A DNA stretch of 64,000 nucleotides from Liquorilactobacillus sicerae (GCF_029916425.1 NZ_JAHAVQ010000003.1:150889-214888); one strand, 5' to 3'. Counted from the stretch's first letter, positions 27,329 to 37,721 are shown. A program made the numbers and translations. Notes: a model not told the origin generated them from the letters alone.

Positions 27329-28741
27329 TTAACCGACAGACCCTTCCATTTGAAACTCAATCAACCGGTTTAGCTCAACTGCATATTCCATTGGCAATTC
27401 TTTGGTAAATGGTTCCACAAATCCCATAATAATCATTTCGGTAGCTTTGTCTTCAGGAATTCCGCGACTCATTAGATAATATAACTGTTCTTCAGAAATC
27501 TTAGAAACTTTAGCCTCATGCTCCATCGAAACATTGCCATTTTTTACTTGGTTAACCGGAATCGTATCACTTGAACTTTGCTCATCCATAATGATCGTAT
27601 CACATTCAACGTGCGATTTTGAGCCATCACTGTGTGGACCAAAACGAACTTTTCCACGATAGTCAGCCTTGCCGCCATCCTTGCAAAGCGACTTGGAAAT
27701 GATTGAACTGGAAGTGTTTTTTGCATTGTGAATCATTCGCGCCCCAGTATCTGAATCAATATTTTTACCAGCAAAAGCGATTGACAGCATCGTCCCATGT
27801 GCACCTTCGCCATTCATATAAACACTTGGATATTTCATGGTGACTTTAGAACCCAAATTACCATCGACCCATTCCATCGTCGAATTTTCTAAAGCCTGGG
27901 CACGTTTGGTTTCCAAGCTGTAGACATTATTCGACCAATTCTGAATCGTTGTATAGCGGCAATAGGCATCCTTAAGAACATTAACTTCTACTACTGCAGC
28001 ATGCAAGCTATCCTCTGAATAATTTGGTGCTGTACAGCCCTCAACATAATTAACGCTAGCGCCTTCATCAACAATAATCAACGTGCGTTCAAATTGGCCA
28101 CTATTGCCAGCATTAATTCGAAAATAACTTTGAATTGGAGTTTTTACTTTAACACCTTTAGGAACATAAATAAAAGTTCCACCTGACCAAACAGCTGAAT
28201 TTAAGGCTGCAAATTTATTATCTGCCGGCGGAATCAGCTTGCCAAAATATTTACGCACTAATTCAGGATGCTTTTGAACAGCTGAATCAGTATCCATAAA
28301 AACAATACCTTCTTTTTCAAGTTGCTCATGCATATTATGATAAACAACTTCTGATTCGTACTGAGCGGAAGATCCGGCTAAATATTTACGTTCAGCTTCC
28401 GGCACACCCAACCGATCAAACGTTTTTTTAATATCTTCAGGAACATCTTCCCATTTGCGAGCAACGTGATCGCTATCACGTCGAAAATAATTAATATGAT
28501 CAAGATCTAAAGGCGAAAGATCTGGCCCAAAATCTGGCATTTCCATTGCTTGATAACGATGAAAGGCTTTCAATCGAAAATCCAGCATCCAATCAGGTTC
28601 ATGCTTAGCAGCTGAAATTTGCCGAACAGTTGCTTCAGTTAATCCTTCGCCGGTCGTCAAAATTGGCTGAATATCATCTTTAAAACCATATTGATACTCG
28701 CCACCTAAGCCGAGCATATTTGCCTTTGCTGTTTCTGCCAT
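27329..28741 (-). CDS. sufB: Fe-S cluster assembly protein SufB
   Basis: Scaffold subunit of the SufBC2D complex. The 470 residues show the SufB core [39 protein letters not shown] and the C-terminal [18 protein letters not shown]. It is the last gene of sufCDSUB, 24 nt after sufU, with GGGAGGAG before the ATG. Its length and motifs are complete, so the pathway should work. Confidence 0.97.
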   Translation of the reverse strand: MAETAKANMLGLGGEYQYGFKDDIQPILTTGEGLTEATVRQISAAKHEPDWMLDFRLKAFHRYQAMEMPDFGPDLSPLDLDHINYFRRDSDHVARKWEDVPEDIKKTFDRLGVPEAERKYLAGSSAQYESEVVYHNMHEQLEKEGIVFMDTDSAVQKHPELVRKYFGKLIPPADNKFAALNSAVWSGGTFIYVPKGVKVKTPIQSYFRINAGNSGQFERTLIIVDEGASVNYVEGCTAPNYSEDSLHAAVVEVNVLKDAYCRYTTIQNWSNNVYSLETKRAQALENSTMEWVDGNLGSKVTMKYPSVYMNGEGAHGTMLSIAFAGKNIDSDTGARMIHNAKNTSSSIISKSLCKDGGKADYRGKVRFGPHSDGSKSHVECDTIIMDEQSSSDTIPVNQVKNGNVSMEHEAKVSKISEEQLYYLMSRGIPEDKATEMIIMGFVEPFTKELPMEYAVELNRLIEFQMEGSVG

Positions 28742-28765
28742 TTTATAACTCTCCTCCCTTTATAT

Positions 28766-29239
28766 TTACTGATCATGCCGCATAAAACCGATTGTCGACT
28801 CTTGCTGACCATTGGCTAAAGCTTGATAAATCGCCTTCCAAGCCAAGGTCGCACATTTGATGCGAGCCGGAAACTTGGCAACTCCTTCTAAAACTGCAGC
28901 ATCACCTAAAACTTCTTCATAGTCTTGCGGTGGATTACCTGTCACCATATTTGAAAATACCGCCACCATCTTTTCAATCTGCTGTGGACTCTTGCCCAGA
29001 ACTTCATCGGTCATCATGCTGGCTGAGGCTTGACTAATCGTACAACCTGAGCCGGAAAAGGCAACTTGATCAACTTTATTGTCTTTTAAAATTACCTGAA
29101 CATTTAAAACATCCCCACAAGTTGGATTACGTAGCTCTAATTTATGGCTGGCAGCTTTCAAAGAACCATAATGGTGCGGATGCATTGCATGATCCAAAAT
29201 CATTTGCCGATATAAATTTTCAAGTTTAGATAGTGCCAT
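28766..29239 (-). CDS. sufU: SufU sulfurtransferase / scaffold
   Basis: Zinc-dependent sulfur acceptor of SufS in Firmicutes. 157 residues. Three cysteines occupy the expected places: NPTCGDVLNVQV, GSGCTISQASASMMTD and IKCATLAWKA; the 19-residue insertion that separates SufU from IscU is present (VTGNPPQDYEEVLG). The start overlaps the end of sufS by 14 nt, which couples their translation. Confidence 0.95.
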   Translation of the reverse strand: MALSKLENLYRQMILDHAMHPHHYGSLKAASHKLELRNPTCGDVLNVQVILKDNKVDQVAFSGSGCTISQASASMMTDEVLGKSPQQIEKMVAVFSNMVTGNPPQDYEEVLGDAAVLEGVAKFPARIKCATLAWKAIYQALANGQQESTIGFMRHDQ

Positions 29240-30464
29240 GGTTGAAGAACTCCTTTGTGGCTTTGATTGCTTCGACTAATTTTTGAGCATCAGCTAAATT
29301 ATTATACAAGTATAAACTAGCGCGGGCAGTCGCGGCAACTTTTAACCATTCCATTAAAGGTTGAGCGCAGTGATGACCAGCACGAACTGCAACTCCTTCC
29401 ATATCTAACGCTGTTGCGACATCATGGGGATGCAGACCATCCAGATTAAAGGAAATTACCCCGCTATGTTTAGCTGGATCATGTGGTCCATAAACCGTGA
29501 CCCCTGGTATTTCTAATAAAGCTGGCAGTAAATAATTGACTAATTGCTGCTCATGCGCCTGAACTCGATCCATCCCGATAGCACTTAAGTAATCAATTGC
29601 TGCTCCCAAACCGATTACTCCAGCAATATTTTGCGTTCCACCTTCGAATTTCCATGGTGCCGCTTTAAAGGTCGTTTTTTGCAACTGGACCCAATCGATC
29701 ATTTCACCACCAAATTCCAACGGCGGCATATCCGCTAATAATTCACGCTTACCCCATAAAACGCCAATCCCTGTCGGTGCCATTAACTTGTGACCGGAAA
29801 AAGCATAAAAATCAGCATCCATTGCTTGAACATCAACTTTAAAATGTGGGGTAGACTGAGCTCCATCAACAACCATAATTGCACCATGTTGATGAGCAAG
29901 AGCAGCTATTTTTTTAATTGGATTCACCACACCCAAAACATTAGAAGCCTGCGTTAAAGAAACAATGGCCGTTTTATCAGTGATTTGCTGTTCAGCACTT
30001 GCCAAATCTAATTCACCATCTGGCAATAGGTTAATATATTTCAAAACTGCACCATTTTTTTTAGCTAACTGCTGCCAAGGGACTAAATTACTGTGGTGTT
30101 CCAGATACGAAATAACAATTTCATCGCCAGCCTTAACATGAGTTGCCCCATAACTTGCCGCTACCCAATTTAATCCTTCAGTCGTCCCTTTGGTATACAC
30201 AATCTCTTCGCGGCTTGGTGCATTAATAAATTTAGCGACTTTATCACGAACCGCTTCAAATTCTTTAGTCGCTCTTTCGGCTAATGTGTGAACTCCACGA
30301 TGTACATTAGCATTATCATGATAGTAGTAATCCGTTACCGCCTGAACAACCGCCTTAGGTTTTTGGGCAGTCGCAGCATTATCTAAATATACCAATGGTT
30401 CATCATTAACTGTCTGATTTAAAATTGGAAAATCCGCTCGATACTCACTCATCTTTTTGACCAT
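29226..30464 (-). CDS. sufS: Cysteine desulfurase SufS
   Basis: Group II cysteine desulfurase that provides sulfur for SUF. 412 residues with VYLDNAATAQKP at the N-terminus, the PLP lysine in FSGHKLMAPTGIG, and the active cysteine in AVRAGHHCAQPL. GGGAAG lies 7 nt before the ATG at 30464, and the first 20 bp overlap sufD. Confidence 0.96.
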   Translation of the reverse strand: MVKKMSEYRADFPILNQTVNDEPLVYLDNAATAQKPKAVVQAVTDYYYHDNANVHRGVHTLAERATKEFEAVRDKVAKFINAPSREEIVYTKGTTEGLNWVAASYGATHVKAGDEIVISYLEHHSNLVPWQQLAKKNGAVLKYINLLPDGELDLASAEQQITDKTAIVSLTQASNVLGVVNPIKKIAALAHQHGAIMVVDGAQSTPHFKVDVQAMDADFYAFSGHKLMAPTGIGVLWGKRELLADMPPLEFGGEMIDWVQLQKTTFKAAPWKFEGGTQNIAGVIGLGAAIDYLSAIGMDRVQAHEQQLVNYLLPALLEIPGVTVYGPHDPAKHSGVISFNLDGLHPHDVATALDMEGVAVRAGHHCAQPLMEWLKVAATARASLYLYNNLADAQKLVEAIKATKEFFNHGTI

Positions 30465-31734
30465 CTATAAGCTTCCCTTCAATTGTTGCTTTTAATTGAT
30501 CCCGAATCCAGTCGGACGGAATTGCTGCCAAAACCGGTCCTAAAAATCCTCTAATTACTAAACGTTCAGCCAGCTTTTTATGCAATCCACGACTCATCAG
30601 ATAATACATTTGCTCGGCATTGACACGACCAACACTAGCGGCATGACCAGCTGTTACATCGTTGTCGTCAATCAACAAAACTGGATTCGCATCTCCTTTT
30701 GCTTTAGGTGAAAGCATCAAGAGACGGCTTTCCTGCTGGGCATCAGCGCCCTTAGCACCTTTGATAATATGCCCAATACCATTAAAAATCAGTGTCGATC
30801 GTGATAAGATCACCCCATGCTGCAAGATGTGACCAATTGTATGTTGGCCATAATTGGTAACTCGCGTATCGATTCCTTGGACTTGGCGCCCAGTTGAAAT
30901 TGCAATAACTTTGGTTTCAGCATGAGCTCCAGCCCCTACCAAATCAGAATCGAAGTCACCAACAATATCCCCGTCATTCATCATTCCCATCGACCAATCG
31001 ATTTTTGCATCTTTGCCAAGGTGAGCTCGCCGATTTAAATAAGTTGTCGTATTTTTACCTAAACGATCTACACTGGCAAATTTAACATGGCTATTGTCTT
31101 TAGCAATAACTTCTACAATCACACTTGCGGTGGTCGACTGTTCACCAACAGTTGTTAAATTTTCCATATAAGGTACTTCACTATTTTCACCAACAATTAA
31201 AATTACATGGTGAACAAAATCTTGTTTGCCGGTTGCATCCTGGACAAAGTAACTAGTAATTGGCTCAGTTAAAACGGTATTCTTTGGCACATAAATCAGC
31301 AAACCGCTAGTCAATTTGGCCACATGCTGTGCTGTTAGCAAATCTTGATCGTATTTAATTGCCTGTTGCATAAAATACTTTTTGACCAAATCTTCGTGTT
31401 CGCGCAAAGCCGTAGCCCAGTCGCAAACAATCACTCCTTTATTCGCTAAAGACCGTAGCCCGGTTTGTTTAACAGTTGTCTGCCCAAACTGGACGATTAA
31501 ATGCTTGGCTGCTTCAATCTTTAATTTTTCGAGCAGTTTAGTATCTGACTGGTGAAATTCAAGCGGCTGTTGCAGCTGAATTGGCCAGCGTTGATAACGA
31601 ATCTTACCAAAAGAAGGTAAGTGCAAATGTTTTGCTTGTTGCCAGGCTTTGATCCTTAAATCAGAAAACCACGCTGGTTCCGATGTTTGCTGAGCATAAT
31701 TGGCAATTTCCGGATAAGTTTGTAAATCTGTCAT
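30445..31734 (-). CDS. sufD: Fe-S cluster assembly protein SufD
   Basis: SufB paralogue in the SufBC2D complex. 429 residues. The C-terminal beta-helix part has LIDDNDVTAGHAASVGRV and MYYLMSRGLHKKLAERLVIRGF, the usual SufD signature including the histidine of GHAAS. The N-terminal half is less conserved, as normal for SufD. AGGGGAGATGG precedes the ATG. Confidence 0.95.
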   Translation of the reverse strand: MTDLQTYPEIANYAQQTSEPAWFSDLRIKAWQQAKHLHLPSFGKIRYQRWPIQLQQPLEFHQSDTKLLEKLKIEAAKHLIVQFGQTTVKQTGLRSLANKGVIVCDWATALREHEDLVKKYFMQQAIKYDQDLLTAQHVAKLTSGLLIYVPKNTVLTEPITSYFVQDATGKQDFVHHVILIVGENSEVPYMENLTTVGEQSTTASVIVEVIAKDNSHVKFASVDRLGKNTTTYLNRRAHLGKDAKIDWSMGMMNDGDIVGDFDSDLVGAGAHAETKVIAISTGRQVQGIDTRVTNYGQHTIGHILQHGVILSRSTLIFNGIGHIIKGAKGADAQQESRLLMLSPKAKGDANPVLLIDDNDVTAGHAASVGRVNAEQMYYLMSRGLHKKLAERLVIRGFLGPVLAAIPSDWIRDQLKATIEGKLIDGQKDE

Positions 31735-31749
31735 CTGCTTCCATCTCCC

Positions 31750-32529
31750 CTAAGCGTCTTCATCAACTAATTTAATATCTAAACCTAATTCATCACGCAA
31801 GCCGGCATACCCTTCATCCTCAAGTTTTTTAGCTAGCTCTGGACCACCTTGTTTAACGATCCGGCCATCCATCATAACGTGAACCGTATCAGGAACAATA
31901 TAATTCAATAACCGTTGATAGTGGGTGATGATCAATGAACCAAACTCTGGCCCACGCATTTTATTGACTCCGCGAGAAACAACTTTTAAAGCATCGATAT
32001 CCAAACCAGAGTCGATCTCATCTAAAATTGCAAATTTAGGTTTGATCATCATTAATTGCAGAATCTCATTTCGCTTTTTCTCACCGCCGGAGAATCCCTC
32101 GTTTAAATAACGATCGGCCATTTCCTCGGTCATATCAAGCGTGCTCATTGCTTCATCCAGTTCCTTTAAGAATTTGCGAATTGGCACTGGTTTATCTTTT
32201 GGTCGCCGAGAATTGATTGCGCCCCGAATAAATTCAGCATTAGTTACTCCAGGAATTTCTGCTGGATATTGCATAGCGAGAAATAATCCAGCACGTGCCC
32301 GCTTATCAACTGACATTGAGAGCAAATCTTGGCCATCCAATAAAATCTGACCTGCCATTACCTTGTAGGCCGGATTACCCATAATCGTTTCTGAAAGCGT
32401 CGATTTGCCTGTACCGTTTGGCCCCATGATAGCATGGATCTCACCAGTCCTCATTGACAAATTAACACCCTTTAAAATTTCTTTTCCTTCAATTGAAACA
32501 TGTAAGTTTTTAACTTCAAGTGTTGCCAT
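31750..32529 (-). CDS. sufC: Fe-S cluster assembly ATPase SufC
   Basis: ABC-type ATPase that drives conformational change in SufBD. 259 residues. Walker A is GPNGTGKSTL, the signature is GFSGGEKKRNEI (the SufC form) and Walker B is KFAILDEIDSGLD. The start at 32529 (MATLEVKNLHV) follows GGAGGA by 6 nt; an upstream in-frame ATG overlaps that site. It is the first gene of the operon. Confidence 0.96.
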   Translation of the reverse strand: MATLEVKNLHVSIEGKEILKGVNLSMRTGEIHAIMGPNGTGKSTLSETIMGNPAYKVMAGQILLDGQDLLSMSVDKRARAGLFLAMQYPAEIPGVTNAEFIRGAINSRRPKDKPVPIRKFLKELDEAMSTLDMTEEMADRYLNEGFSGGEKKRNEILQLMMIKPKFAILDEIDSGLDIDALKVVSRGVNKMRGPEFGSLIITHYQRLLNYIVPDTVHVMMDGRIVKQGGPELAKKLEDEGYAGLRDELGLDIKLVDEDA

Positions 32530-32561
32530 TTTGAATTCCTCCAATGTTAAATCACATTCTC

Positions 32562-32590
32562 ATTCTATCTTAATTGCGAATCATTTTCAA
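32562..32590 (-). promoter_or_regulatory. Promoter of the suf operon with Fur-like sequence
   Basis: TTGAAA (32585-32590) and TAGAAT (32562-32567) with a 17-nt spacer, 33 nt before the sufC start. The spacer sequence GAAAATGATTCGCAATTAA resembles a Fur/PerR box in its first half. Confidence 0.72.
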
Positions 32591-32592
32591 TT

Positions 32593-32625
32593 AGAAAAAA
32601 GCAACTCAATCGAGCTGCTTTTGTT
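32593..32625 (-). terminator. Terminator of the ArsC/Spx-like gene
   Basis: AAAGCAGCTC/GAGTTGCTTT stem with two G-U or mismatched positions and a GATT loop, then TTTTTT. It ends just upstream of the suf promoter. Confidence 0.75.
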
Positions 32626-32690
32626 TGAGGCAATTACTTTTCAAAGCTTTTTTAGAAAAATTACATAATTAAAAAGAAAATAGATTTCAT

Positions 32691-33047
32691 TTAATTATTC
32701 CATTTTTCTTGATAAACATCAGGTTTAAAACCGCAAGTAAAAATTCCACTTTCAACCATTAAAGGCCGTTTGATCAATTTTCCATCACTAGCTAATAATT
32801 GACTAGCTTCTTTGGTAGTTAGCTGATTAACCTTATCTTTTAAATTTAACTGCCGATATTTAAGGCCACTAGTATTAAAAAAATACTTGATTGGATGCTG
32901 TTTTTTTTCAATCAACTTGAACAAAAAATCAGCACTTGGAGGAGTTTTGACAATATCAATCTCTTCATACTCGACTTGATGTTCGTTTAACCATTTGCGA
33001 GCTTTAGCGCAAGTTGAGCAACGATTATAACAGTAAAATTTTTTCAT
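32691..33047 (-). CDS. ArsC-family protein (Spx/MgsR/YusI type)
   Basis: 118-residue thioredoxin-fold protein with a CSTC redox motif at the N-terminus (FYCYNRCSTCAKARKWL). It carries the segment FFNTSGLKYRQLNLKDK and IKRPLMVESG typical of the ArsC/Spx superfamily. Spx regulators are usually about 130 residues, and the RPI-type residue is RPL here, so a YusI-like reductase is as likely as a regulator. AAAGGATC lies 6 nt before the ATG at 33047. Confidence 0.85.
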   Translation of the reverse strand: MKKFYCYNRCSTCAKARKWLNEHQVEYEEIDIVKTPPSADFLFKLIEKKQHPIKYFFNTSGLKYRQLNLKDKVNQLTTKEASQLLASDGKLIKRPLMVESGIFTCGFKPDVYQEKWNN

Positions 33048-33105
33048 TGCACTGATCCTTTCCACTTACTTTAAAATTAATTATAAACCCAAAATCAATT
33101 TTTGG

Positions 33106-33143
33106 ATAAAAAAAGGCTACAGCTTTGAAGGCTGCAGTCACTT
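33106..33143 (-). terminator. Terminator after rodA
   Basis: ACTGCAGC/GCTGTAGC stem on the minus strand followed by TTTTTTT. It starts just after the rodA stop. Confidence 0.7.
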
Positions 33144-33145
33144 TT

Positions 33146-34345
33146 TTAATGAAAGTCTTTAGTATTGCTAAACATATAGCTTTTATTATGATATCGCATC
33201 GACATAATTAAGCCGATCCCAATCATATTGCCAATCAAAGCCGAACCACCTTGACTGACAAAGGGCAACGGAATACCCGTCAACGGCAAAAGCCCAATAC
33301 TCATCCCAATATTTTCAAAAACATGGAACAAAATCATCATGATAACGCCCGTTGAAAGATAGGCATAAAATTCATTTTTGGTATCAAAGGTTACTTGAAC
33401 CATTTGAAAAATTAATAGCAAATAGATAAAAATCAAAACACAGCCACCGATAAAGCCAAAATTCTCTCCGATAACCGAAAAAATCATATCTGATTCACGA
33501 ACTGGCACATAGACATTAGAGACATTAAACCCCTTACCAAAAAGTCCACCTGTCCCAATTGCTTTCATGCTTTGCCATAACTGGTAGCTAGTTGACGAAG
33601 TACTCGCTGATGGATCTAACCAGGCCTCAATTCGGTCAAACTGATAGGTTTTAAAACCAATCTGCATTAAAATACTTCGACCATAGATGACTAGTAAGAT
33701 TGCTGCACTACCAAAAATTATGGCAATTGAAGCAATCGGAGCAATAATTTTCCAAGAAACCCCAGAAACTAAAATCATACCACCTAAAATAGCAATAAAC
33801 ACCAGCATCGTACCAAAGTCATTTTGTAACTTTAGCAACGCCGCAACCGGTAATGACCATAAGGCTAACTTCCCAATTAATAACCAGTCTGATCTAATCT
33901 GATGCTCTGGATATTCATTATTATGTTGCGAAATAACTCGCGCCAGTATCATAATATAAGCCGGCTTCATGACCTCTGAAGGCTGAAATGTTAAACTACC
34001 AATTGCAAACCAGCTCTTAGCACCTGTACGAGCAAAATAAGACCGACTGTAAAAAACTAAAAGCAGTAGCAACAATGTAATTCCGATTCCATAAGCTACT
34101 GGAGCTAATTTCCATAGCTGCTCAGCATCAAATTGGATAATAACAACCACTGCAATCGTTCCAATCACATACCAAGCAAACTGCATTAACAGCGTATGGC
34201 TGATGCTAGTAGTACTGTTATCATGACTAGCTGCAACATAAATTGACAGCATTCCGATTACCGCTAGCACCAGAACCGAGAAAATAATTCCATAATCGAT
34301 TCGGGCGTCTTGATTTTCTTCATTGCGTGTTCTTCTTCCTTCCAA
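33146..34345 (-). CDS. rodA: SEDS glycosyltransferase RodA/FtsW
   Basis: Polytopic peptidoglycan polymerase of the SEDS family, 399 residues and about ten membrane segments. SEDS signatures are GAKSWFAIGSLTFQPSE, LLKLQNDFGTMLVF, the catalytic Asp in ESDMIFSVIGENFGF and the C-terminal GLLPLTGIPLPFVSQGGSA. Clustering with mreB and murA points to RodA (elongation) rather than FtsW. The MEGRRTRNEEN start is charged and cytoplasmic. Confidence 0.93.
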   Translation of the reverse strand: MEGRRTRNEENQDARIDYGIIFSVLVLAVIGMLSIYVAASHDNSTTSISHTLLMQFAWYVIGTIAVVVIIQFDAEQLWKLAPVAYGIGITLLLLLLVFYSRSYFARTGAKSWFAIGSLTFQPSEVMKPAYIMILARVISQHNNEYPEHQIRSDWLLIGKLALWSLPVAALLKLQNDFGTMLVFIAILGGMILVSGVSWKIIAPIASIAIIFGSAAILLVIYGRSILMQIGFKTYQFDRIEAWLDPSASTSSTSYQLWQSMKAIGTGGLFGKGFNVSNVYVPVRESDMIFSVIGENFGFIGGCVLIFIYLLLIFQMVQVTFDTKNEFYAYLSTGVIMMILFHVFENIGMSIGLLPLTGIPLPFVSQGGSALIGNMIGIGLIMSMRYHNKSYMFSNTKDFH

Positions 34346-34386
34346 CCAATCTACTCCTTTCTACGTAAAAATCACGCAAACTAAGG

Positions 34387-34617
34387 TTAATTAGCTTGAT
34401 GAAGATGATAATCTCGCAATAACAAATTGACAGCTTCAACTTGCGAGTTAGTATGATATACTGAACCATTAGGTAACAAAGCTTGAAAACTATTTATACG
34501 CGAATTAGGTTTAATTGTTCCTAAGCTTTGTTTGCCAATTTTTAATTCGACAATTGTTTGACCGTTTTCTTCTCTTTTTTCCTCAATAACCTCAATATTT
34601 TTTTCTTTTTTTGACAC
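34387..34617 (-). CDS. DUF2969 family protein
   Basis: 76-residue soluble protein with the lactobacillus DUF2969 pattern ([38 protein letters not shown]). Function unknown. The start is GTG at 34617, 6 nt after GGAGG; the gene overlaps the end of yidD by 26 nt. It is conserved next to rodA and yidD in this family, which suggests a link to envelope growth. Confidence 0.85.
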   Translation of the reverse strand: MSKKEKNIEVIEEKREENGQTIVELKIGKQSLGTIKPNSRINSFQALLPNGSVYHTNSQVEAVNLLLRDYHLHQAN

Positions 34618-34894
34618 TGCTAACCTCCAATAAATCTCCAAACTCTTTTTGTTCAGCTGCCCGATTACGTTTCAAAGAAAAATTCTTTGGAACAGGATCA
34701 TAACCGCCTCTAACAAATGGATGACAACGCAAAATTCGTGCCAAGCTCATTAAACTTCCCTTTAAGGCACCAAAGCGAGCAATTGCTTCAACAGCATAAT
34801 GTGAACAAGTCGGGTAGTAACGGCAAGTAGGCGGAAAAAAAGGAGAGATTCCCCTTTGATAACCACGAATCAACCACAATAAAATTCGTTTCAA
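34592..34894 (-). CDS. yidD: Membrane protein insertion efficiency factor YidD
   Basis: 100 residues. The core [31 protein letters not shown] is diagnostic, with three conserved cysteines, and [17 protein letters not shown] closes the domain. An amphipathic helix at the N-terminus should bind the membrane. Family role: helping YidC insert inner membrane proteins. It lies 27 nt downstream of mreB in one run. Confidence 0.95.
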   Translation of the reverse strand: MKRILLWLIRGYQRGISPFFPPTCRYYPTCSHYAVEAIARFGALKGSLMSLARILRCHPFVRGGYDPVPKNFSLKRNRAAEQKEFGDLLEVSSVKKRKKY

Positions 34895-34921
34895 GTGAAT
34901 CCTCCTAATACTTTTCCATTT

Positions 34922-35908
34922 TTACTTTTGACTTTTTTCAATGTGATCTAATAAATAACCGGTTCCCATTGCGACATCATCTAATGGGGTATCAGCAACC
35001 ATTACCGGTACCCTCAGATGATTAGAAAATAACTGATCGATACCATCAAGCAATGCTCCACCACCAGTTAAAACGATGCCAGTATCAATAATATCCGCTG
35101 CCAGTTCAGGCGGTGTTTGTTCAAGAACATTTTTAGCAGCATCAATCACCGCTAACATGGTATCATGTAATGCCTTTTCAATTTGATTTGAAGACAAAGT
35201 AATTGTTCTTGGTAAACCATTGATCACATCACGCCCACGAATTTCCATTTCTTTTTGCCGATGATCCGGTAAAACTGTTCCAATTTCAATTTTAGCCTTT
35301 TCAGCTGTATGTTCTCCAATTTGTAAACTGTGGACTTTACGAACATACGACGTAATATCGGCATTTAATTGATCACCTGCAACTCTTAACGAGCGGCTGA
35401 CAACAATGTCACCAAGAGAAATAACCGCAATATCACTGGTTCCTCCACCAACATCAATCACCATGCTACCTTTGGGTTGAAAAATATTTAAACCAGCACC
35501 AATTGCCGCTACCTTGGGCTCTTCTTCCAAGTAAACATTCCCACCGCCAGATTTTTCAGCAGCTTGGCGAATTGCTTTTTGTTCAATTGAAGTCGTATTA
35601 GTTGGACAGCAAATCAAAATATTTGGTTTTGACATAAAGCCCTTAACATTTAATTTCTTAATAAAATATGAAAGCATCTGCTCTGTCATATCGAAGTCAG
35701 CAATTACCCCGTCTTTTAGTGGACGAATTGCTCGAATATTGCTTGGCGTTCTACCAACCATTTTATAAGCTTCTGAACCGACTGCCAAGACACGCCCATT
35801 ATCAGTGTCAATTGCAACAACGGATGGCTCATTTAAAACTATACCTTTACCCTTGACATTGATTAAAACATTCGCTGTGCCTAAATCGATTCCGATATCT
35901 TTAGCCAT
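34922..35908 (-). CDS. mreB: Rod shape-determining protein MreB/Mbl
   Basis: Bacterial actin that guides the lateral wall synthesis machinery. 328 residues. Phosphate 1 motif DIGIDLGTANVLI, phosphate 2 VIDVGGGTSDIAVI, and adenosine motif VLTGGGALLDGID are all present. AAAGGAG lies 7 nt before the ATG. It may be MreB or the Mbl paralogue; there is no adjacent mreCD, which favours an Mbl-type copy. Confidence 0.94.
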   Translation of the reverse strand: MAKDIGIDLGTANVLINVKGKGIVLNEPSVVAIDTDNGRVLAVGSEAYKMVGRTPSNIRAIRPLKDGVIADFDMTEQMLSYFIKKLNVKGFMSKPNILICCPTNTTSIEQKAIRQAAEKSGGGNVYLEEEPKVAAIGAGLNIFQPKGSMVIDVGGGTSDIAVISLGDIVVSRSLRVAGDQLNADITSYVRKVHSLQIGEHTAEKAKIEIGTVLPDHRQKEMEIRGRDVINGLPRTITLSSNQIEKALHDTMLAVIDAAKNVLEQTPPELAADIIDTGIVLTGGGALLDGIDQLFSNHLRVPVMVADTPLDDVAMGTGYLLDHIEKSQK

Positions 35909-35995
35909 ACTGATTCTCCTTTAATTTTTATATGTACCAGCAGTACAGTCATTGCAAAGGATCAAAAATTGGTCTAATCTGCAAAATCAGATATC

Positions 35996-36022
35996 ATTAT
36001 AGCATAAAAGCACTAATTTCAA
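35996..36022 (-). promoter_or_regulatory. Promoter of the mreB-yidD-rodA run
   Basis: TGCTATAAT (extended -10 at 35996-36004) with TTGAAA at 36017-36022, spacer 15 nt, minus strand. Confidence 0.5.
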
Positions 36023-36082
36023 AATGTTGTCCTGCTTAAAATAATTAGATTTAAATAAAAATAAACTATTTGTTATACTATT

Positions 36083-37387
36083 CTAATCTTTTATCGGTAA
36101 CTGAACTTTTAAACTACTCGAGCCTTCAATAACTACACGCTTAATTTTGGCACCCAAAGCAGCCAACTTCTGATGAAAATGGTAATAGCCACGATCAAGG
36201 TATTTTAATTGACCAATTTCGGTATAACCATCAGCCACTAAACCAGCTAAAACCAAAGCTGCCGCTGCTCGTAAATCAGTCGCATTTACCTGAGTTCCTT
36301 GAAAATGGGTTGGACCAATCAAAAATGCAGAATTCCCTTCAATTCTAAAACGAGCATTCATTCGTCTTAGCTCTTCTAAATAAAGGAAACGATTTTCAAA
36401 CACTGTTTCGGTTAAAGTACTCTCACCCTTTGCTAATAGCTGCAAAACCGCAATTTGCGGTTGCATATCGGTAGGAAAACCCGGATGGGGCAAAGTTTTA
36501 ACATTTGTCGATTTTAAATGTTTTGTACCAATGACCCGAATTCCTGCTGCTTCTTCTTGAACTGTGACTCCCATTTCCTCCAACTTAGAAATTAATGGTC
36601 GATTATGCTCAGCAATTGCATTTTTAATCAAAACATTTCCGTTAGTTGCCGCTGCTGCAACCATAAATGTTCCTGCTTCAATTCGATCTTGAATCACAGT
36701 ATGTTTGACGCCATGAAGTTTGCTAACACCAATAACTTTAATTCTTTCTGTGCCTGCACCATTGACTTTAGCTCCCATTTGATTCAAAACATTTGCTAAG
36801 TCAACAATTTCGGGCTCACGTGCCACATTTTCGATAATTGTCGTCCCCTGTGCTAGAGTTGCGGCCATCATAATATTCTGTGTGGCACCAACACTTGGAA
36901 AATCTAAATAAATATTTGCTCCCTTTAAGCCATCAGTTCTAGCGTCAATAAAACCATCATGCTGATCAATGGTCGCACCCATTGCTGCCAAACCTTTTAA
37001 ATGCAGATCAATTGGTCGTGAACCAATTGCACAACCACCTGGCATCGCTACTCGTGCCCGACCTAAACGAGCTAACAATGGTCCAAAAACGACAATTGAA
37101 GCACGCATTTTAGAAACGTACTGAAAGGGCGCTTCAGAAGATAACTGTTCAGTGGCATTTAATATCTCAATTTTTTTATTCTCATCAAAAGCAACTTTCA
37201 CATTTAAAAACTCTAATAAATTATTCATCATATGAACATCTGAAAGAACTGGAACATTTTCCAATTCCAAATCCCCGTCACTTGCCAAAATGCTAGCTGC
37301 CAAAATTGGTAAAACAGCATTTTTAGCACCCTCAATTTCAACTTCTCCAACTAGTCGATTTCCGCCTTGAACAATTATTTTTTCCAA
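36083..37387 (-). CDS. murA: UDP-N-acetylglucosamine 1-carboxyvinyltransferase
   Basis: First committed step of peptidoglycan synthesis. 434 residues of the EPSP-synthase fold. The catalytic cysteine is C119 in [19 protein letters not shown], so the enzyme should be fosfomycin-sensitive in principle. The start is TTG at 37387 ([12 protein letters not shown]), 7 nt after GGAGG; the longer ATG frame would include the ribosome site. It follows the DUF1146 gene by 22 nt. Confidence 0.96.
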   Translation of the reverse strand: MEKIIVQGGNRLVGEVEIEGAKNAVLPILAASILASDGDLELENVPVLSDVHMMNNLLEFLNVKVAFDENKKIEILNATEQLSSEAPFQYVSKMRASIVVFGPLLARLGRARVAMPGGCAIGSRPIDLHLKGLAAMGATIDQHDGFIDARTDGLKGANIYLDFPSVGATQNIMMAATLAQGTTIIENVAREPEIVDLANVLNQMGAKVNGAGTERIKVIGVSKLHGVKHTVIQDRIEAGTFMVAAAATNGNVLIKNAIAEHNRPLISKLEEMGVTVQEEAAGIRVIGTKHLKSTNVKTLPHPGFPTDMQPQIAVLQLLAKGESTLTETVFENRFLYLEELRRMNARFRIEGNSAFLIGPTHFQGTQVNATDLRAAAALVLAGLVADGYTEIGQLKYLDRGYYHFHQKLAALGAKIKRVVIEGSSSLKVQLPIKD

Positions 37388-37409
37388 ACGATTTTCCTCC
37401 ATCACAAAC

Positions 37410-37640
37410 TTAGATTAAATATGATAAATTTTTGACGTTATTAATAAAGTCCAGGAAAAATGAACTACATTGATAACCTATCGCAACTGCAATCAAAACC
37501 AGCAACCATTTAAAATTTTTCTGCTTTGAAGGAGCTATATAACGATCCAAGCGTAATGATTGCAAAGCAGCAAAAGCAATAAAAATAAAAAGAAAATTAC
37601 TGATTAGATTTAATAACGCATTTATTCCATAAATCTTCAT
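37410..37640 (-). CDS. DUF1146 family membrane protein
   Basis: 76 residues with two membrane segments (about 9-27 and 44-66) and the conserved [13 protein letters not shown] loop. It is the YwzB-like family often found between the atp operon and murA in Firmicutes. Function unknown. AGGAGGATACTAG precedes the ATG. Confidence 0.87.
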   Translation of the reverse strand: MKIYGINALLNLISNFLFIFIAFAALQSLRLDRYIAPSKQKNFKWLLVLIAVAIGYQCSSFFLDFINNVKNLSYLI

Positions 37641-37665
37641 CTAGTATCCTCCTGAGTTTGTTTTT

Positions 37666-37674
37666 ATCATAGCA
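37666..37674 (-). promoter_or_regulatory. Extended -10 promoter of DUF1146-murA
   Basis: TGCTATGAT on the minus strand, 26 nt before the start of the DUF1146 gene. Confidence 0.45.
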
Positions 37675-37721
37675 TAAAAATGCAAAATCGTCTTGTTTTA
37701 CGTAACAAAAATGTAATCTTT

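Noticed and set aside
32691..33047. Firm call as the global regulator Spx
   Set aside because: CxxC is present but length and the RPL segment also fit ArsC/YusI-type reductases, so the call is left at family level.
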